Origin: Spirulina subsalsa FACHB-351
Lineage (GTDB): Bacteria; Cyanobacteriota; Cyanobacteriia; Cyanobacteriales; Spirulinaceae
NCBI RefSeq assembly: GCF_026130165.1
Contig: NZ_JAIHOM010000031.1
Location: 1 to 35,016 of the forward strand
DNA: 35,016 bases
Direction: 5' to 3'
Shown here: piece after piece, positions 26,458 through 35,016 of the stretch
How the letters are laid out: the number at the start of each line of letters is the position of its first letter
How positions within the stretch are numbered: the first letter of the stretch is position 1
Notes under the pieces: generated by a model
Database searches by the model: none
What the model saw: only the letters and a program-made list of their open reading frames with translations
What the model was told of the DNA's origin: nothing
Translations under genes and position numbers: made by a program

Positions 26458-27048
26458 ATGAGTGAAGTTAAAACCATTTCAGGACGAGGCATTCCCCTCC
26501 AAGGTAATGATATTGATACAGACCGCATCATTCCCGCTCGTTTCCTGCGCTGTGTCACCTTTGACGGTTTAGGAGAACAGGCTTTTGCGGATGACCGTCA
26601 ACAAATGCAGGGACAACACCCCTTTGATTTACCCCAATATCAAGGGGCTAATATTCTCGTCGTGAATGAAAATTTTGGCTGTGGTTCCTCGCGGGAACAC
26701 GCCCCCCAAGCGTTGTCAAAATGGGGAATTCAAGCCCTCATCGGGGAGAGTTTTGCAGAAATTTTCTTTGGTAATTGTGTTGCGATTGGCATTCCCTGTG
26801 TAACGGCTTCGCCGGAACAAGTTGCCCAGTTACAACAGGCTTTAATGAATAATCCTCAAGGCACGCTTACCCTCAATTTAGAAGCATTAGAAGTGGGTTT
26901 TGAGGGCTTAACGTTTAAGGTTGAAATGGGGACGGGTTCTCAGCAAATGCTGACGACGGGAACATGGGATAGTTGTGGGCAGTTAGTGGCGAATCGGGAG
27001 CAAATTCTGGCGACTACGGCTCAATTACCCTATCTCGTTTGGGCTTGA
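26458..27048 (+). CDS. leuD: 3-isopropylmalate dehydratase small subunit
   Basis: LeuD forms, with the iron-sulfur subunit LeuC, the isomerase that converts 2- to 3-isopropylmalate in leucine synthesis. The 196-residue protein has [14 protein letters not shown] (residues 17-29) and the swivelling-domain motif [15 protein letters not shown] (72-86). These are diagnostic for the aconitase small-subunit family. No leuC is adjacent, so the gene is a stand-alone subunit gene, as is common in cyanobacteria. Confidence 0.97.
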   Translation: MSEVKTISGRGIPLQGNDIDTDRIIPARFLRCVTFDGLGEQAFADDRQQMQGQHPFDLPQYQGANILVVNENFGCGSSREHAPQALSKWGIQALIGESFAEIFFGNCVAIGIPCVTASPEQVAQLQQALMNNPQGTLTLNLEALEVGFEGLTFKVEMGTGSQQMLTTGTWDSCGQLVANREQILATTAQLPYLVWA

Positions 27049-27274
27049 TCTAAAAGCGTTTTTGATGAGTTCAATGCCTCGAAAATTGACCCATCAAACA
27101 GACTTATTCCCGAGATTTGGAAACGCTATATGCTGTCATTTGTATTCAATCAGATGTCAAGATGCCTTCTCCAAAACCTCAAGGAAAATCCTTATCAAGT
27201 AGTGCATCATCTTTGTGAACAAGCTGATGTTGAGTCTAGCGTTGGTTTTTTTCAGCAAGCCCCACCTAGTACCC

Positions 27275-27336
27275 AGAAACCGGGTTGCGTTGATTGTCTG
27301 GTTTTCTCGGTGCGCCCTACCAAAAACCCGGTTTCT
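27275..27336. repeat. 62-bp inverted-repeat element, copy 1
   Basis: AGAAACCGGGTT and AACCCGGTTTCT are perfect 12-bp terminal inverted repeats of a 62-bp element, 9 bp before the end of the ABC permease gene. Copy 2, at 29385-29446, has the same length in opposite orientation; by eye 53 of 62 positions match. The rest of the leuD/permease spacer (27049-27345) shows no gene. An open frame at 27130-27366 crosses this element and looks non-coding. Confidence 0.9.
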
Positions 27337-27345
27337 TATTTCGGA

Positions 27346-28236
27346 TTAAGCAAAACGCCGACGTAATAAGGGTTGAATGAGTGCCAAAACTACCCCATCA
27401 AACAACACTAATACAGTCAACACTACGGCGAAATTCATTTCTCCCCAAGGGGCTGTCATGACGACACTATTTAACCCCCAATCACTATTGAAATAGAGAT
27501 AACGAATGGGTTCAATGGCATAGGTTAAGGGGTTAAAAGAGGCAACCCATTTTAACCAGTTGGCCATAAAAGATAGGGGGGCTAAGGCGGTGCTGGCAAA
27601 GAGTAGGGGTAAGTTGGTGACAAAAATCACGGCAATCAGTTCAATATGTCCGGGGAGGGCAAAGGCCAGACCTAAACTGAGGGCGGTTACACCCAGGACA
27701 ATCAAAAAGACAATGGTGGCGATCGCAATTAAACCCCCAATCCCCGGCAAACCTGCACCCAGTAAGGCACTCGCCCCGACAATCACCCCGGTCTGGATAA
27801 AGGCCAAGGCGATAATATACAGGGTAGAAGCGGCCACAATGGAATAACGAGTGGTCAAGGGAGCGACTAATAGACGATTGAGAAAGCCAAATTCTCGGTC
27901 AAACATGACCGGAAGTCCGGCATTTAATGCCCCAGAAAAGGCTGTAAATACAATTATCCCGGGGGCGAGAAACTGCCCATAATTTACATCAAATCCGAAT
28001 AATCCTTGAGGGGCTTTATAAAACAATGCCCCAAATAAAATCAACCACATTAAAGGCTGAATTACTCCCGCCATTAAGGTGGAAGGACGACGCTGAAGTT
28101 GAATAAACAACCGTTGAGTTAGGGCGAGGGTTTCTTGAACAAAATTAGCCAGTTCATTCTCCCCAGTGGTCATTTCCGCTAGGGCTGGATTGGGGGCTAA
28201 ACTGTTACTAGAATTGGGTAAAATCGATTGACTCAT
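27346..28236 (-). CDS. ABC-2 type exporter permease (DrrB-like)
   Basis: A 296-residue permease with six predicted membrane segments. The cytosolic N-terminus is followed by the ABC-2 core, including LMWLILFGALFYKA, GIIVFTAFSGALNAGLPVMFDREFGFLNRLLVAPL and NPLTYAIEPIRYLY. The FDREFG...RLLVAPL motif is characteristic of the DrrB/NodJ group. It lies 45 nt downstream of its ATP-binding partner on the same strand, so they form an exporter operon. The substrate is unknown; lipids, polysaccharides and hydrophobic drugs are typical for the family. Confidence 0.92.
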   Translation of the reverse strand: MSQSILPNSSNSLAPNPALAEMTTGENELANFVQETLALTQRLFIQLQRRPSTLMAGVIQPLMWLILFGALFYKAPQGLFGFDVNYGQFLAPGIIVFTAFSGALNAGLPVMFDREFGFLNRLLVAPLTTRYSIVAASTLYIIALAFIQTGVIVGASALLGAGLPGIGGLIAIATIVFLIVLGVTALSLGLAFALPGHIELIAVIFVTNLPLLFASTALAPLSFMANWLKWVASFNPLTYAIEPIRYLYFNSDWGLNSVVMTAPWGEMNFAVVLTVLVLFDGVVLALIQPLLRRRFA

Positions 28237-28281
28237 GGTAAAACTTTCCTCAAAAATAAACTTTCAAAACCAACAGATTTT

Positions 28282-29304
28282 TTAGCTTTTCATCGCTTGT
28301 TTTTGCTCTTTTTTTATGTCCCTTGTCCCAGCAGCCGCTAACTCTGCATCCATTAAGGTGCGTCCTGTGGCGGCTAAATAAACATCATCTAAACTGGGTC
28401 GCGATTGGGCTAAACTAAAGGTCGGTAAACCAATCGATTGTAAATTCTGCTCAATTTGGGTTAGGGGGTTACAATCCCGTTGCACCACTAAATTTAAGGA
28501 GTGGCCTTGGGCTTCATTAATAATTACCTCTTCCACAAAAGGTAAGGTTTGTAATTGCTGTTTGGCTTGTTGGGCTTCTTGGGGTGGGGTAAACTCCCGA
28601 ATGCGTAAGGTAACGCGATCGCCTCCCACTTGATCTTTTAACTGGGAAGGACTGCCCTCGGCTAAAACTAAACCCCGATCAATAATGGCCAGACGATCGG
28701 CCAAAGCGTCTATTTCTTCTAGATAATGACTGGTAATTAAAACCGTTGTCCCCGCTTCCCGTAACTGACGCAGAAAGTCCCACATGACAAAACGACTTTC
28801 TATATCTAACCCCACAGTGGGTTCATCTAAGACTAAAAGTTGCGGTTGATGCAATAATCCCGAAGCGAGATCCAACCGTCTGCGCAATCCCCCGGAATAG
28901 GTTCCGGTTTTTTGATCCCCATAGTCTTGTAATCCCAACAGATTCAGTAATTGTTCAATCCGTTGCCGGGCTAAGGCACTGGGTAAATGGTACAGGGCTG
29001 CTTGTAACTTTAACAATTCTCGCCCGGTTAGCATTTTATCTAAGGCGACCTCTTGGGCGACATAGCCGAAGTATTTTCGCGCTTCCTTGGGGCGATCGCG
29101 CACGGAAACCCCACAAACTTCAATTTTCCCCTCGTCGGGCTTGGCAAGGGTACATAAACAGCGAATGGTTGTGCTTTTGCCCGCCCCATTGGGACCCAAA
29201 AGCCCGAAAATTTCCCCCTTTTCTACGTGAAACGAGATATCTTTCACGGCCTCTGTAGCCCCGTATTTTTTCTTTAAATGCTCTATAACAACGGCAGCAG
29301 CCAT
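28282..29304 (-). CDS. ABC transporter ATP-binding protein (DrrA-like)
   Basis: A 340-residue ATPase that powers the neighbouring permease. It has Walker A GPNGAGKST (residues 37-45), signature YSGGLRRRLDLA, Walker B LLVLDEPTVGLD and the switch motif TSHYLEE. The DrrA-type C-terminal domain of about 110 residues follows. It is the first gene of the two-gene exporter operon. The ATG at 29304 gives a natural start for the fold. Confidence 0.95.
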   Translation of the reverse strand: MAAAVVIEHLKKKYGATEAVKDISFHVEKGEIFGLLGPNGAGKSTTIRCLCTLAKPDEGKIEVCGVSVRDRPKEARKYFGYVAQEVALDKMLTGRELLKLQAALYHLPSALARQRIEQLLNLLGLQDYGDQKTGTYSGGLRRRLDLASGLLHQPQLLVLDEPTVGLDIESRFVMWDFLRQLREAGTTVLITSHYLEEIDALADRLAIIDRGLVLAEGSPSQLKDQVGGDRVTLRIREFTPPQEAQQAKQQLQTLPFVEEVIINEAQGHSLNLVVQRDCNPLTQIEQNLQSIGLPTFSLAQSRPSLDDVYLAATGRTLMDAELAAAGTRDIKKEQKQAMKS

Positions 29305-29384
29305 AACTTTACAATTTGCAACACTCTACGTTCCCCTATTGTGACACAATCCCCCCCCGTTGACGGAGGGGGATTAGCGAAATT

Positions 29385-29446
29385 AGAAACCGGGTTTTTA
29401 GTCGGGTGTGTCGAGAAAACCAGACCATAAAGGCAACCCGGTTTCT
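29385..29446. repeat. 62-bp inverted-repeat element, copy 2
   Basis: This has the same AGAAACCGGGTT / AACCCGGTTTCT ends as copy 1 but in opposite orientation. It lies between the start of the exporter operon and the end of the histidine kinase gene. It could fold as a strong hairpin and terminate kinase transcription. Confidence 0.9.
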
Positions 29447-29486
29447 GGCTAATGACTGGACTCCCGATTCCCCAATCACTCTTGCC

Positions 29487-32400
29487 TTAGCCCAGAGGAA
29501 TCACGATGACAAACTCTGTGCCTTGTCCTTCTTGGGAGTGGCACTCAATGCGCCCTTTGTGCTTCTCAACGATAATCTGATAACTAATGGATAACCCTAA
29601 TCCAGTGCCTTTGCCGGGGTCTTTAGTGGTGAAGAAGGGGTCAAAAATGCGCGATCGCACCTTCTCGGGAATCCCCACCCCATTATCCCCCAGTCGGATT
29701 TCCACTTGATGATCCAGCAAGCGCGTTTGAATGGATAAACGCGGCACATCCTCAAGATCAGATTGATGATATTTCATCTCTAGGGCATCAATGCTATTGC
29801 TCAACAAATTCATAAACACCTGATTGAGTTGGGCTGGATAACATTCCACCAGAGGCAAGGTGTCATAGTCCTTCACCACCTCAATGGTTTTACTTGTGGC
29901 ACTGCTTTTAAAACGATGTTGCAAGATTAACAGAGTGCTATCAATCCCCTCATGAATCTTCGCGGGTTTTTTCTCAGCCTCATCAATCCGGGAAAACGTC
30001 CGCAAAGATAACACCAACTGCCGAATCCGTTCCGCCCCAATTTTCATAGAATCAAGGGTGCGGGGAAGGTCTTCTTCCAGAAAGTGAAGATCAATCTCAT
30101 CGGTGTGTTGAATAAGATCGGGATGAGGATTGGGGTAGTAGTCCCGATATAGTTCCAACAGCCCTAAAATATCTTGGGCATAGTCCTCCACATGGGTTAA
30201 ATTGCCATAGATAAAGTTGACGGGGTTGTTGATTTCGTGGGCAATCCCGGCCACTAACTGCCCTAAACCGGCCATCTTCTCATTATGAATCAGTTGGGTT
30301 TGAGCGGTTTTCAACTCTTGGAGGGCGATCGCCAGTTCCTGGGCCTGTTGACGAGTCGTTGCCAACAATTCGGCCTGTTGCAGCGCTACCCCCAACTGTT
30401 CCGACACTTGCAGCAATAACTCCCCTTCCGCCACATCCCAAGTCCGAGGGGTGCTATTTTGATAAACGGCCAACAATCCCCATAGCTTCTCCCCTTGATA
30501 AATCCCTACAATGACATAGGCTTTCGCCTGCATTTGATGCAAAACATTGAGATAACAAGGACTAAATCCCGCCTGTGCAATATCATCACACATCCGCATC
30601 GGGCTTCCTGGAGTAAAGCGTCCCCCTTGGGTATCTTGGAGATAGGTGTCCGCTTTGGGCAGGTGGGCGAGGTTTTTTAAGCTACAGTCACTGAGATTCC
30701 CGCGTAACTTGGGATAAACCCATTGTTCCGCCATCAAATGAATCCAGCCCTCTCCCACAGATTCAAAGACAAATTCACCACTCCAATCCTCATTAAAGCG
30801 ATAAATCACCACCCGATCCACCGCTAAAATGGTTTTGACTTCCTCAGCAGCCGTGCGGCAAATCGTAGCAAGATCAAGGGATTGGCGGATTTTGCCGATA
30901 ATAAGGGCCGTGGTTTTCTGGCGTTGGAGGGATTTTTCCTGTTCCGCCGCGATCGCTAATTGTGCCGATTGGGCTTGCATTTGTTGCAAATATTGCCCCT
31001 GTTGAATGGCCATCCCCAACTGAGAACCAATTTGGGTCAACAGTTCCACCTCATCAGCTTGCCAGTAACGAGGGGCCGAATTTTGATAGGCCGCTAACAA
31101 GCCCCAGAGATTCTCCCCCAAGAAAATGGGAACAATCATATAAGCCCGGGCTTGTAATTGTTCTAACATTTGGAGATGACAAGGGGAAAAACCCACCTCA
31201 TAAATATCCGTAACTGTTGAGGTTTCATGGGCAGCATAGCGACCCCCCTGAGTTTCTCGCAAATGTTTGTCCGAAATAATTGGGCAGTTTTTCCCCACCA
31301 CAGTCCGCCATTCTTCCCCTTTGGACTCCGCCATAAATTCCCCGCTCCAATCCGGCAGAAAGCGGTAAATCACCACCCGTTCCGCTTGTAAAACCTGCCG
31401 CACTTCTTGAGTCGCCGTGTTAAAAATGGTTTGCAGGTCTAAAGAACGGCGGATTTTTTCGCTAATACTAGCGAGGGTTTTTTGTCGTTGGGCGACTTGG
31501 CCGAGATATTGGGCTTGGGAACGGGTTTTGGCTAATAATTCCGCTTGTTGGAGCGCAATGGCTAACTGTCGCCCAATTTGGGCTAATAAGTCCACCTCGT
31601 GGCTTTCCCAACGTCGGGGACCAGAGTTCTGATAGGCCGCTAAAAGGCCCCACAACTGCTCTCCATGTAAAATGGGTACAATCACATAGGCGCGGGCTTG
31701 AAACTGCTCTAACAGGGCAATATGACAGTCCTGATGCCCCGCTAAGTAGATGTCATCAATAGCGAAGGTTTCCCCGTGAACATAACGCCCCCCTTGGGTT
31801 TCCTGAAGGTGGGTGTCGGCAATAATGGGCTGTTCTCCCCCCACTAAACTACACCACTCCTCCCCTTTAGATTCCGCCACAAATTCCCCACTCCAGTCGG
31901 GGAAAAAGCGATAAATAGCCACTCGTTCCGCTTGTAATACCTGACGGACTTCTTCGGTACTGGTGCGGAAAATCTGCTCAATTTCCAAGGAGGCACGGAT
32001 TTTGTCGGCGATCGCACTCATGAGACGATGATAACGCGCTGCCTTTTCCCGTTCCATTACCTGTGCCAACTCCCGCGCTTGTCCCTGCACCCGTTCCAGC
32101 ACATCATTTTGTTGCAGCGCGACACTCAAATGTTCCGCAATATGACGAATAAATTCAATTTCTCTTGCTTCCCAATCCCGAGGCCGATCACATTGATGAA
32201 TACAAATTAACCCCCATAATTTCTCCCCCTTCAACAGAGGCACCACCAGATTCGCCCTCACTTGAAACTGAGCTAAAATCTGACTGTGACAATCACTTAA
32301 TCCCGCCGCCTGAATATCCGCCACCGCCTGAATCCGCCCCTTTTCGTAGTGCGCAGCAAACTGATCTCCAAAACAGTGATCACAGACCCTTTTCTCCAAG

Positions 32401-32627
32401 ACCGAAGACACACCCGACCGAATTTCCTCACAGATAAATTCTCCCTGCCAATCTAACTCCGGATAAAAACGGAAAATCGCCGCCCGATCTGACTGTAACA
32501 ACTGACAAATCTCTGTCACCGTTGTTTGAAAAATAGTTTCCAGTTCTAAAGACTGACGAATACGAGTAATAACCCCTAAAAGAGCTTTTTGTTGTTGAAT
32601 TTGGGTTAATTCTTCAGTTGTAATCAT
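29487..32627 (-). CDS. Four-GAF cyanobacteriochrome-like sensor histidine kinase
   Basis: A 1046-residue soluble sensor kinase. Four GAF domains lie at about 14-176, 203-365, 385-548 and 575-755, joined by coiled-coil linkers. A dimerisation region follows with the phosphate-acceptor H797 in AHEINNP, and a Hsp90-like ATPase domain with N944, DNGVG (981-985), FDPFFTTK and GTGLGLS. The GAFs resemble cyanobacteriochromes. GAF1 has DHCF (83-86) and CH (C113/H114), the DXCF pattern. GAF2 (C301/H302) and GAF3 (C483/H484) have the canonical CH with LQETQGGRY or LRETQGGRY and red/green-like surroundings. GAF4 has C691-Tyr and an inserted loop with C648. These cysteines could bind bilin. No response regulator is adjacent. 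Confidence 0.85.
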   Translation of the reverse strand: MITTEELTQIQQQKALLGVITRIRQSLELETIFQTTVTEICQLLQSDRAAIFRFYPELDWQGEFICEEIRSGVSSVLEKRVCDHCFGDQFAAHYEKGRIQAVADIQAAGLSDCHSQILAQFQVRANLVVPLLKGEKLWGLICIHQCDRPRDWEAREIEFIRHIAEHLSVALQQNDVLERVQGQARELAQVMEREKAARYHRLMSAIADKIRASLEIEQIFRTSTEEVRQVLQAERVAIYRFFPDWSGEFVAESKGEEWCSLVGGEQPIIADTHLQETQGGRYVHGETFAIDDIYLAGHQDCHIALLEQFQARAYVIVPILHGEQLWGLLAAYQNSGPRRWESHEVDLLAQIGRQLAIALQQAELLAKTRSQAQYLGQVAQRQKTLASISEKIRRSLDLQTIFNTATQEVRQVLQAERVVIYRFLPDWSGEFMAESKGEEWRTVVGKNCPIISDKHLRETQGGRYAAHETSTVTDIYEVGFSPCHLQMLEQLQARAYMIVPIFLGENLWGLLAAYQNSAPRYWQADEVELLTQIGSQLGMAIQQGQYLQQMQAQSAQLAIAAEQEKSLQRQKTTALIIGKIRQSLDLATICRTAAEEVKTILAVDRVVIYRFNEDWSGEFVFESVGEGWIHLMAEQWVYPKLRGNLSDCSLKNLAHLPKADTYLQDTQGGRFTPGSPMRMCDDIAQAGFSPCYLNVLHQMQAKAYVIVGIYQGEKLWGLLAVYQNSTPRTWDVAEGELLLQVSEQLGVALQQAELLATTRQQAQELAIALQELKTAQTQLIHNEKMAGLGQLVAGIAHEINNPVNFIYGNLTHVEDYAQDILGLLELYRDYYPNPHPDLIQHTDEIDLHFLEEDLPRTLDSMKIGAERIRQLVLSLRTFSRIDEAEKKPAKIHEGIDSTLLILQHRFKSSATSKTIEVVKDYDTLPLVECYPAQLNQVFMNLLSNSIDALEMKYHQSDLEDVPRLSIQTRLLDHQVEIRLGDNGVGIPEKVRSRIFDPFFTTKDPGKGTGLGLSISYQIIVEKHKGRIECHSQEGQGTEFVIVIPLG

Positions 32628-33124
32628 AATAACTAATCAGCGATTCCCTCCTGCTAAAGTAACAAAGAATTGTGACAAAAATGAGACAGGCTCAAGAGCT
32701 TAAACCCGTTTGATAATTTCAGAATTATTTTTTGAGTTGCGTCTAAAAAATCTAGGATGGGTGGGTTTTACGACCTAGCCGATTCCGGCTAATGTCCAAG
32801 CTCAGTCAGTTTTAGGGTGATACACACAGCAGAAACCTGTCAGAAATTCTTGAGGCAAGAACTGAATGGAGAAAGCACTGAGAAGGAACTCATCACTTTT
32901 CTCTGCCTGCACAAATTTCCGCCATTAAAAATAATTTATTCTTCCTCTCTTATTGTAAGGGATGGGCTGCCTTTTCTCCCAAAAATACTCAGTCAGGCTG
33001 GAGGTTGTCCAACAATCTCCCCACCCCCGAATCAACAATAAATCATTGTAGGGGGCGAACCATCGTGACCCGTTAAGCATCAATGTCCTCTGGTCAAGGT
33101 TAGGGCATCGGAACTGTTCACGGA
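32628..33124. other. Intergenic region upstream of the sensor kinase
   Basis: About 500 nt separate the start of the sensor kinase gene from the end of the MATE gene, both on the minus strand. It presumably holds the kinase promoter. An open frame at 32817-33041 (plus) has no recognisable protein features. A short ACTGATTACTGATTAC repeat lies at the MATE end (about 33126-33141). I see nothing else definite. Confidence 0.5.
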
Positions 33125-34534
33125 TTACTGATTACTGATTACAATTGGTTCACAAGACTGACCCGATAAATAACCAACCTTGTGGAAAAAACGCCAAGTC
33201 AAAACCACGGCAGCAGTCATCAGTCCAAAGACACAACCTAACCATAGACCAATGGCTTGTAGCCCCAGCCTCTGGGCTAATAAATAGCCACTACTGAAGC
33301 CGACTAACCAATAACACACAATGCCAATAACTAGGGGAATTTTTGTGTCCTTAATACCGCGTAATGCACCGTTTGCCACAACTTGCACTCCATCAAAAAT
33401 CTGAAAAACAGCCGCCACTTTTAACAAGCTCTTGCTTAATTCAAAAACCTCTATATTTTCAGCTTGATTAACGTCTAAATATATGGTAATAACCAATTCT
33501 GGGAAAAACCATAAAATCATGGCCATTAAACTCATAAACCAAGATGACAAAAGAATACCTACTATTCCTGACCTTTTTGCACTTTTTACGTCACAACGCC
33601 CCAGATTTTGACCGACTCGCATAGTCGTAGCATAGGCAATCCCCAAGGGAATCATAAAGGTAGTAGCCGCCGTTTGTAGGGCGATTTGATGGGCGGCAAG
33701 GGAAACTGTTCCCCAGAGTCCCATGAGATAGGTAATAACGGTAAATAAACTTGCTTCGACCAGGAATAGCAGGGCGGAGGGGGTGCCGATGCGGAGTAAT
33801 TCCCATAAAACCGGGAGATGGATTTGATAGCACCGGGTAAAGAGGTGATAAGGTTTTAAGTGGCGATCATAAAATATGCCAATTCCTAGTAGCAGAAACT
33901 TCACCCAGAAGGCTAAGGTACTCGCCCAACCAATCCCCGCAATTCCGAGAGTAGGAAAGCCCAATTTTCCAAACATGAGGACGTAATTTCCCCCCACATT
34001 TAGCAGAATTCCTGTCACCATAATAATCATGACTAAACGGGGACGATTGAGGGCAGAAGTCATATTTCTTAAGGCGATAAATCCCAAGGCGGCTGGAAGT
34101 CCCCACACAATAGATTGTAGATAGGCCTGGGTGAGAGGTAAATGATCTTCTGATTGGCCTAACTGCCGCAAAATCGGCGTAAAGTGCCATGTTAGGAGCA
34201 TCAGGGGGAGGGATAACAAAAGGGTCAGCCAGAAGCCTTGGGCGTTGATTAGACGCAGTTTGGGGAAGTCTCCAGCCCCGAAGGCAATGGCAGCAACAGC
34301 GCCGACGGCCGATAACATCCCGGTGGAGACGATGAGGAAGGTGGTAAAGGTGACAGCACCTAATGCACCTCCGGCTAGGGCTTTCGGGCCTAATTGTCCC
34401 ATCATAATGGTATCTACAAAATTGATCACCGCTTCTGATAATTGGGCGGCGGCTAAGGGAATCGCCAGTTGTAGACAAGCTTGAATTTCTTGAATCCAAA
34501 ATGATTTAGCTCTCACCCAAATATGACTCCTCAA
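33125..34534 (-). CDS. MATE family multidrug/metabolite exporter
   Basis: A 469-residue integral membrane transporter with twelve predicted helices in two similar halves, the usual MATE length and fold. It exports cationic drugs or metabolites in exchange for Na+ or H+. Family-typical segments include LAIPLAAAQLSEAVINFVDTIMMGQLG near the start, LRNMTSALNRPRLVM, and AAHQIALQTAATTFMIPLGIAYATTMRVGQNLG in the second half. Two long alternative frames on the same strand (33591-33833 and 33867-34499) are shadows of it. There is no neighbouring regulator, so the substrate is unknown. Confidence 0.95.
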   Translation of the reverse strand: MRSHIWVRAKSFWIQEIQACLQLAIPLAAAQLSEAVINFVDTIMMGQLGPKALAGGALGAVTFTTFLIVSTGMLSAVGAVAAIAFGAGDFPKLRLINAQGFWLTLLLSLPLMLLTWHFTPILRQLGQSEDHLPLTQAYLQSIVWGLPAALGFIALRNMTSALNRPRLVMIIMVTGILLNVGGNYVLMFGKLGFPTLGIAGIGWASTLAFWVKFLLLGIGIFYDRHLKPYHLFTRCYQIHLPVLWELLRIGTPSALLFLVEASLFTVITYLMGLWGTVSLAAHQIALQTAATTFMIPLGIAYATTMRVGQNLGRCDVKSAKRSGIVGILLSSWFMSLMAMILWFFPELVITIYLDVNQAENIEVFELSKSLLKVAAVFQIFDGVQVVANGALRGIKDTKIPLVIGIVCYWLVGFSSGYLLAQRLGLQAIGLWLGCVFGLMTAAVVLTWRFFHKVGYLSGQSCEPIVISNQ

Positions 34535-34587
34535 CGTAGTGCGGACGTTAAGAGTATCTTAGAGCTTGCTGAGAAAGTCTACTGGTC

Positions 34588-34640
34588 GGGGAGTCGGGAG
34601 TCAGAAATAATTAGGGTCTGCTGAAAAAGCCCAATGCTAG
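34588..34640. repeat. Dispersed repeat and IS-end-like sequence
   Basis: GGGGAGTCGGGAGTCAGAAATAATT at 34588-34612 closely matches 12226-12250. It is followed by AGGGTCTGCTGAAAAAGCCC. This resembles terminal inverted repeats of some cyanobacterial insertion sequences, and a similar TTGCTGAGAAAGT lies just upstream near 34567. No transposase is present, so at most this is a remnant. Confidence 0.4.
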
Positions 34641-34700
34641 AATCAACATAGTGACGACCTTCATGAGGGGGAGTAAGGAGGGAAGGAACTCTGGTCTAGC

Positions 34701-35016
34701 TTAATTCTCTGAAGATTTGAGGATTTGTTGCACAACAGTGGGGTCTAATTCCAGAAGCTCGGCAATTTCATCAGGAGACATCCCTCGGTCAGCTAAACGG
34801 TGGATGAGTTGCTGTTTCATCTGCTCTCGTCCTTGCTGCAAACCCTGCTCTCGACCCTGTTGTAAACCCTGCTCTCGTCCCTGTTGTAAACCTTCCTCTA
34901 GTCCCTCTTGCTTCATTTCTTGAGCAAAACGAGTCTTTTTCAAATTCTCCACACTAAACATTTCTCCTAACTCCTGACGACTAATCTGGGGCAATTTATA
35001 CAAAACAATCGTTTCT
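34701..35016 (-). CDS. Rpn/DUF2887-type protein, C-terminal part (truncated by window)
   Basis: The frame is open through the window edge, so only the last 105 or so residues are seen. ETIVLYKLPQISRQELGEMF, then a KKTRFAQEMKQEG region, match the C-terminal part of the Rpn family (PD-(D/E)XK nuclease / putative transposase, DUF2887) common in cyanobacteria. Three to four copies of an 8-residue GLQQGREQ-type repeat follow, encoded by a 24-bp DNA repeat at about 34830-34905. A C-terminal helical segment (MSPDEIAELLELDPTVVQQILK) is typical. The catalytic domain lies outside the window. A TTG at 35003 is not the true start. Confidence 0.75.
   Translation of the reverse strand, partial: ETIVLYKLPQISRQELGEMFSVENLKKTRFAQEMKQEGLEEGLQQGREQGLQQGREQGLQQGREQMKQQLIHRLADRGMSPDEIAELLELDPTVVQQILKSSEN

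Noticed and set aside
27130-27366. 78-residue plus-strand protein after leuD
   Set aside because: It crosses the 62-bp palindromic element and overlaps the end of the permease gene. No protein family character is seen.
27275-29446. Compound transposon carrying the ABC exporter
   Set aside because: The two 62-bp copies are too short to encode a transposase and no target duplication was seen. I report only the paired repeats.
32817-33041. 74-residue plus-strand protein
   Set aside because: It has no ribosome site and no recognisable features, and ends in a low-complexity Pro-rich tail.
33867-34499. A 210-residue minus-strand protein
   Set aside because: It lies entirely within the MATE gene in another frame, is rich in Arg, Ser and His, and shows no family features. 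The MATE frame has clear membrane helices and conserved motifs.

Overview
The window is chromosomal DNA of a phycobilisome-containing cyanobacterium. It carries psbD/psbC, a CpcS-type bilin lyase, an NblB-like HEAT protein and the fbp-tal-zwf-opcA sugar-phosphate operon. About 30 GCGATCGC (HIP1) octamers are spread over the first 32 kb, and many short tandem and palindromic intergenic repeats of a type common in filamentous cyanobacteria are present. I cannot name the genus from the sequence.

Layout. 1-3300: CT-rich octamer repeats, then the overlapping photosystem II pair psbD-psbC and a strong terminator. 3320-6331 (minus): a 1003-residue plasmid-type replication protein (Toprim/primase plus helicase), unexpectedly beside psbC. 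6678-8855: a thylakoid-lumen cyclophilin followed by thiL. 9035-9931: tRNA-Cys, then a two-gene PqqD / lasso-B2-type protease module with no precursor or cyclase in view. 9908-13502 (minus): murE, a glutaredoxin-like protein, a 13-copy 37-bp tandem array, and argG. 13876-15366: a chemoreceptor without a recognisable HAMP domain, with an inverted repeat in its leader. 15443-16759 (minus): bilin lyase and NblB-like HEAT protein. 16904-17122: a small asparagine-rich protein.

17338-23068 holds fbp, tal, zwf and opcA in order on one strand: Calvin-cycle FBPase, transaldolase, G6P dehydrogenase and its redox-responsive activator. Each of the three spacers carries a different repeat class. 23328-26209: a stomatin-like SPFH protein and a ferrochelatase-family protein with a poly-His tail (both minus), then a small secreted protein. 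26458-27048: leuD. 27346-29304 (minus): a DrrAB-type ABC exporter bracketed by two inverted copies of a 62-bp palindromic element. 29487-32627 (minus): a 1046-residue histidine kinase with four cyanobacteriochrome-like GAF domains. 33125-34534 (minus): a MATE exporter. 34701-35016 (minus): the C-terminal end of an Rpn/DUF2887-type protein cut by the window edge.

Most of the window is conserved cyanobacterial metabolism. The parts most worth a second look are the four-GAF putative photoreceptor kinase, the chromosomal replication-protein gene, the orphan RiPP-type PqqD/B2 pair, the His-tailed chelatase and the repeat architecture.
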